Shown here piece by piece: positions 33,941-36,492 of a stretch of 36,492 bases of DNA. The position numbers and the translations under genes were made by a program. Below the pieces are notes generated by a model. That model saw only the letters and a program-made list of their open reading frames with translations. It had not been told where the DNA came from and did not search any database. Location of the stretch: the NCBI GenBank assembly GCA_009928785.1, contig SABY01000026.1, positions 1 to 36,492 on the forward strand. The letters run 5' to 3'. Every line of letters starts with the position of its first letter. Position 1 is the stretch's first letter. Source of the stretch: Clostridia bacterium (lineage in GTDB: Bacteria > Bacteroidota > Bacteroidia > Bacteroidales > 4484-276).

Positions 33941-34990
33941 CTACAACCTATGATTGCCAAATTGGATTTGGGTAGGGAAATATTGGAAATAACTGTCGAG
34001 CAAATAACCGAAAGTCTCTCTGTCGAAATCCGTCATAAGCCGGGAATTTAAGAATTGGATTATTTTGTTAATCTCGTAGTTCGTCCAGCGCCAGTAAGAA
34101 CTTGCATCGGTAGTGCTTTTGTCGGTAAGATTCAGCAAAGGCCGCACCAGCTCAAATCTTTGTAGCTTTCCGCTTTCTGACTTTTCCATGTTATTTAACG
34201 AAACTATTATTTCTTCCAACGCATTTTCCATCGCCATGCCATCCACGCCAAGCAACATTTTAAAGTCATCCCGAAAAATTTTGTGATCGAAAAGCGTCTT
34301 TAAACAAAGGAGCAATTTAAACCTCAGGTGCAGGTATGCCAGCATTTTACAATGTAAAAAACCGACCACCTCGTCAATCGCCAGATTATTTATACTCTGG
34401 TTTGACAAGCCCGGAACCTTGCCGGGATGGCTGTCGATAGCCATGCCGGCTCTGTTGTGTTTGTTTTCGGCTTTAATAATGTTCTTTGCCTCATTCTCGG
34501 CAATCTTCCAGATAAAATTTCTGAAGAGGCGCTTTTCGTCGTACGACGATCGAATAACTTCTCGTTTGCCGAGAAGATTTGTTAGCAACTGCTGTACCAC
34601 ATCGTTGCGCGAAAAATCAGCCAAATGCTGATACGAAAACAGCTTACACACCACGATTTCGGCCATGGGCTGGTACTTCACTATTAGTGTGTTAAAATCA
34701 TCCCGCAGCAAAACAATATCTTCCGCCTGATTGGCGGCAATAGCAACATCTCTGAGGATGGCGAGGAAAAAAACCAGAAAAGTGCTGCCAGCCGAAAATG
34801 CTTTGAGGCGCAAAACAACTTCGGGCGAATTCATGCGCAGCATCAGTGCATTTTCCCATGCGGCTTTTTCGGCGCCATTGCGGTGGCAAACAAAGGAATT
34901 CTTGCCTATGATGGATTGGAACAACCCCCGGTGCTCACGGTAGAAGTTGTGTGGCGACGCTTTCCAAATCTCAAAATCATTGTTTGACAT
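33941..34990 (-). CDS. Divergent sigma-70-like protein
   Basis: This 349-residue protein shows a stretch resembling sigma-70 region 2 near residues 100-178 (LIVKYQPMAEIVVCKLFSYQHLADFSRND, YDEKRLFRNFIWKIAENEAKNIIK). The pattern of an acidic turn followed by FRNFIWKIAENEAKN recalls the -10 binding helix of extracytoplasmic sigma factors. A basic, helical segment near 215-265 may replace region 4, but the C-terminal 100 residues match nothing I know. The first 95 residues are also unassigned. ATG at 34990 is preferred; 35005 adds five residues. The anti-sigma-like gene directly downstream supports the assignment. Without that context the similarity would be too weak to call. Confidence 0.55.
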   Translation of the reverse strand: MSNNDFEIWKASPHNFYREHRGLFQSIIGKNSFVCHRNGAEKAAWENALMLRMNSPEVVLRLKAFSAGSTFLVFFLAILRDVAIAANQAEDIVLLRDDFNTLIVKYQPMAEIVVCKLFSYQHLADFSRNDVVQQLLTNLLGKREVIRSSYDEKRLFRNFIWKIAENEAKNIIKAENKHNRAGMAIDSHPGKVPGLSNQSINNLAIDEVVGFLHCKMLAYLHLRFKLLLCLKTLFDHKIFRDDFKMLLGVDGMAMENALEEIIVSLNNMEKSESGKLQRFELVRPLLNLTDKSTTDASSYWRWTNYEINKIIQFLNSRLMTDFDRETFGYLLDSYFQYFPTQIQFGNHRL

Positions 34991-35022
34991 AATGCGGCTC
35001 TCCATCCATAATATTCAAAACA

Positions 35023-35055
35023 CGAAAGTAAATTTTTTTTGATCACCCCTTCCAA
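35023..35055 (-). promoter_or_regulatory. Weak candidate promoter of the sigma/anti-sigma operon
   Basis: On the minus strand TACTTTCG (35023-35030) is one base off TAnnTTTG, and TTG (35053-35055) lies 22 bp upstream. The leader to the start at 34990 would be about 25-30 nt. If the sigma-like protein regulates itself, a different recognition sequence would be expected here. Confidence 0.25.
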
Positions 35056-35141
35056 TTTGCTCTGGTGGAATTGTAGTTACAGTATAAAAAAAACAATGAA
35101 GCTTTAAACGTTCTGTAATCCCCAACTCATGACGTCCCCAA

Positions 35142-35184
35142 CCCCTCCCTTCTCCGCCATTTTTGGTGGAGAAGATCGAGGGGG
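35142..35184. repeat. Long imperfect hairpin element
   Basis: A left arm CCCCTCCCTTCTCCGCCA (35143-35160) pairs with TGGTGGAGAAGATCGAGGGG on the right, with about 17 matching positions and a TTT loop. No T-run follows on either strand within a few bases. It sits in a 680-bp gap between divergent genes and looks like an intergenic repeat rather than a terminator. Confidence 0.6.
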
Positions 35185-35213
35185 ATAATTTTCGGTCTGA
35201 CTTTTAAAATTTT

Positions 35214-35282
35214 ATGAAGATGAAAAAAGTAATCTTATTAATATCTGTCTGTTTCCTATCCATGATTTTCAGTTTTGAGTAG
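35214..35282 (+). pseudogene. Orphan signal-peptide-like ORF, 22 codons
   Basis: ATG at 35214 opens a 22-codon frame (MKMKKVILLISVCFLSMIFSFE) with two Lys-rich residues, a hydrophobic core and a stop exactly where a signal peptide would end. No continuation is seen in any frame through 35640. It could be the decayed start of a secreted or lipoprotein gene, or a genuine small membrane peptide. The following 35283-35670 shows no other convincing gene. Confidence 0.35.
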
Positions 35283-35670
35283 CTGCAAATTTAGAAACAA
35301 TTAAACATCAAAAGCAGCCGGTAGTTTTCTTAATCTCACCTTTACCATGACTTTAATAAGGGTGATGGAAAAGAATCGGGATGCACTCGGAATCTGCTAT
35401 TCAGCAAAAGCATTACAATCTAAATCTACGCTCATCACTGGGGGGCAAAGAAATGGAACCACCCTCCCCGCAATCCAGGCATCGAAGAAAAGGCCTTCCA
35501 ATCGGGAATAAAAAGCAGCCTTTCAAGGTGCGTACATGCAGGATCAATTACTGTTCTTTGCTTCACCCTTTCTTCCGCCCAACCAAAGAAGTACTACTTT
35601 CGCCCTTGATTTTAATAAAACCGACATCTGATAAATTTTGAACGCCGGTAAATAACCAGCAACTTTTTAC

Positions 35671-36279
35671 ATGGAACAACGCATTGCCAGCATCATCTCA
35701 CGGGCATTCCACCCTTTGATCATCACGACGTATTTTCTGATTATCACTCTCAATCTGCAGTTTCATTTTGCCACAGCCCTTCCCGGCAAGGCACGCTGGA
35801 TGATTCTGGGTCTGACCATTATCACCACTTTTGTGGTTCCGGTGTTACTCATCAACATTGGCAACATGCTTTTGCACAGGTTTACGCACTTGCATCCCCG
35901 CCTGGCACAGGTACCAGCGTTGGTGGCGACCATGGCCATGTATTATTTTACCTATCGTTTGTTCGATCAGGTCGAACTTTCGCCGATCTTCAATTTGTTT
36001 TTACTGGGAATGACTTCGCTGTCGGTGCTGCTGCTCATCTTATTAATGGCGGGCAACGTGAGCATCTATGCCACAAGTGCTGGCGCTTTTACGGGCGCCT
36101 TCATAGGACTGCAACTGGGGCTGGGAATTAATTTGTTATTCTTCATTTTCCTTTCACTCATCATTGGCGGGCTGGTAGGCTTTTCGCGGCTAAAACTGGA
36201 AACCCACCGCCCCGCCGAAGTTTATCTTGGCTATCTCCTGGGAGCAGGCGTTATGCTGGCGCATTACTTATTTTTGTAA
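35671..36279 (+). CDS. PAP2-like integral membrane protein
   Basis: This 202-residue membrane protein has five to six hydrophobic helices. The C-terminal stretch GFSRLKLETHRPAEVYLGYLLGAG (about 170-193) resembles the SR-x5-H-x3-DV motif of PAP2 phosphatases, with Glu in place of Asp. The earlier catalytic KxxxxxxRP motif of PAP2 is not evident (KARWMILGL is the closest), so enzymatic activity is uncertain. It may be a PAP2-fold phosphatase acting on undecaprenyl or lipid phosphates or a degenerate relative. It stands alone, with 135 bp to the next gene. Confidence 0.7.
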   Translation: MEQRIASIISRAFHPLIITTYFLIITLNLQFHFATALPGKARWMILGLTIITTFVVPVLLINIGNMLLHRFTHLHPRLAQVPALVATMAMYYFTYRLFDQVELSPIFNLFLLGMTSLSVLLLILLMAGNVSIYATSAGAFTGAFIGLQLGLGINLLFFIFLSLIIGGLVGFSRLKLETHRPAEVYLGYLLGAGVMLAHYLFL

Positions 36280-36374
36280 ACCTCAATAAATACAGAACGC
36301 CCTTCTAAGTTGGTGAGTTGTCGAACAATATGGCCAAATGTATCTCAATCGAAGCCATATCGGCCAAAATCTGT

Positions 36375-36382
36375 TACATTTG
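36375..36382 (+). promoter_or_regulatory. Candidate -7 box of the last gene
   Basis: TACATTTG fits TAnnTTTG and lies 32 bp before the ATG at 36415. No -33 TTTG or TTG is found at the expected distance. Confidence 0.4.
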
Positions 36383-36414
36383 CTGCCCATCTATAAAACA
36401 CAACTAATCGTACT

Positions 36415-36492
36415 ATGAAAACTTTCAGATTTCTAATTGCTGCCTCGTTGCTTTTTGCTACGCCACTGTTCACTTCAGCCCAGGATATTCCT
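36415..36492 (+). CDS. Start of a secreted protein gene, cut by window end
   Basis: An ATG at 36415 opens a frame that runs off the window: the first 26 residues are a signal peptide with Lys2, a hydrophobic core (FLIAASLLFATPLF) and a probable cleavage after TSAQ. The mature part begins DIP. A -7-like promoter box at 36375-36382 and the correct signal-peptide organisation support it. The function cannot be told from this fragment. Confidence 0.6.
   Translation, partial: MKTFRFLIAASLLFATPLFTSAQDIP

Noticed and set aside
35381..35641. 86-codon plus-strand ORF
   Set aside because: The composition is low-complexity and basic with no domain or signal, it lies in a gap with other decayed sequence, and no start context supports it.

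Overview
The window looks like chromosomal DNA of a Bacteroidota bacterium, probably an anaerobic or facultative environmental member of the Bacteroidia. The evidence is a SusC/SusD outer-membrane pair, type IX secretion sorting tails (19034-20740 and 26552-27598), PorT-like barrel proteins, few Shine-Dalgarno sites, TAnnTTTG-type promoter boxes (for example TACCTTTG before korA) and a two-subunit 2-oxoacid:ferredoxin oxidoreductase. No rRNA, tRNA or CRISPR array was found.

Layout. 1-260: degenerate tandem repeats. 305-2043 (minus): PhoR-type histidine kinase and OmpR-type regulator. 2194-2793: outer-membrane beta-barrel protein. 3135-7904: SusC/SusD pair closed by a strong terminator. 8244-11475 (minus): a long KamA-family radical SAM aminomutase and an MscS channel. 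11765-14632: korAB. 14657-15490: a heptamer minisatellite and a palindrome-rich higher-order repeat between convergent genes. 15531-20740 (minus): GH53-GH53-GH2 operon for beta-1,4-galactan breakdown. 20843-22244 (minus): a MOSC protein and a MOSC-MogA fusion. 22537-26220 (minus): metH. 26552-30339 (minus): an AT-rich block with a T9SS L-domain protein, an AvaI/BsoBI-type restriction-modification system and a small ORF. 30422-35005: a TPR-CHAT protein convergent with a divergent sigma-like gene and a transmembrane anti-sigma/TPR gene. 35671-36492: a PAP2-like membrane protein and the start of a secreted protein.

How the genes fit together. The galactanase operon has one galactanase with a T9SS tail, one lipoprotein galactanase and one lipoprotein GH2 enzyme, so polymer cleavage outside the cell and oligomer finishing near the outer membrane can be linked. 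The SusCD pair is separated from it by housekeeping genes and has no glycosidase next to it, so its substrate is unknown. KorAB, MetH and the radical SAM enzyme fit a low-redox, ferredoxin- and cobalamin-using metabolism.

The most interesting candidate is 30422-35005. A predicted exported TPR-CHAT protease (His734/Cys780) lies beside an anti-sigma factor with a zinc-binding HxxxCxxC motif, one membrane segment and a periplasmic TPR domain, which in turn follows a very divergent sigma-like gene. The parts and their predicted topology suggest a proteolytic signalling switch. It resembles the TPR-CHAT/Csx30/sigma logic of type III-E CRISPR systems, but without CRISPR. This is an inference from sequence and gene neighbourhood only.
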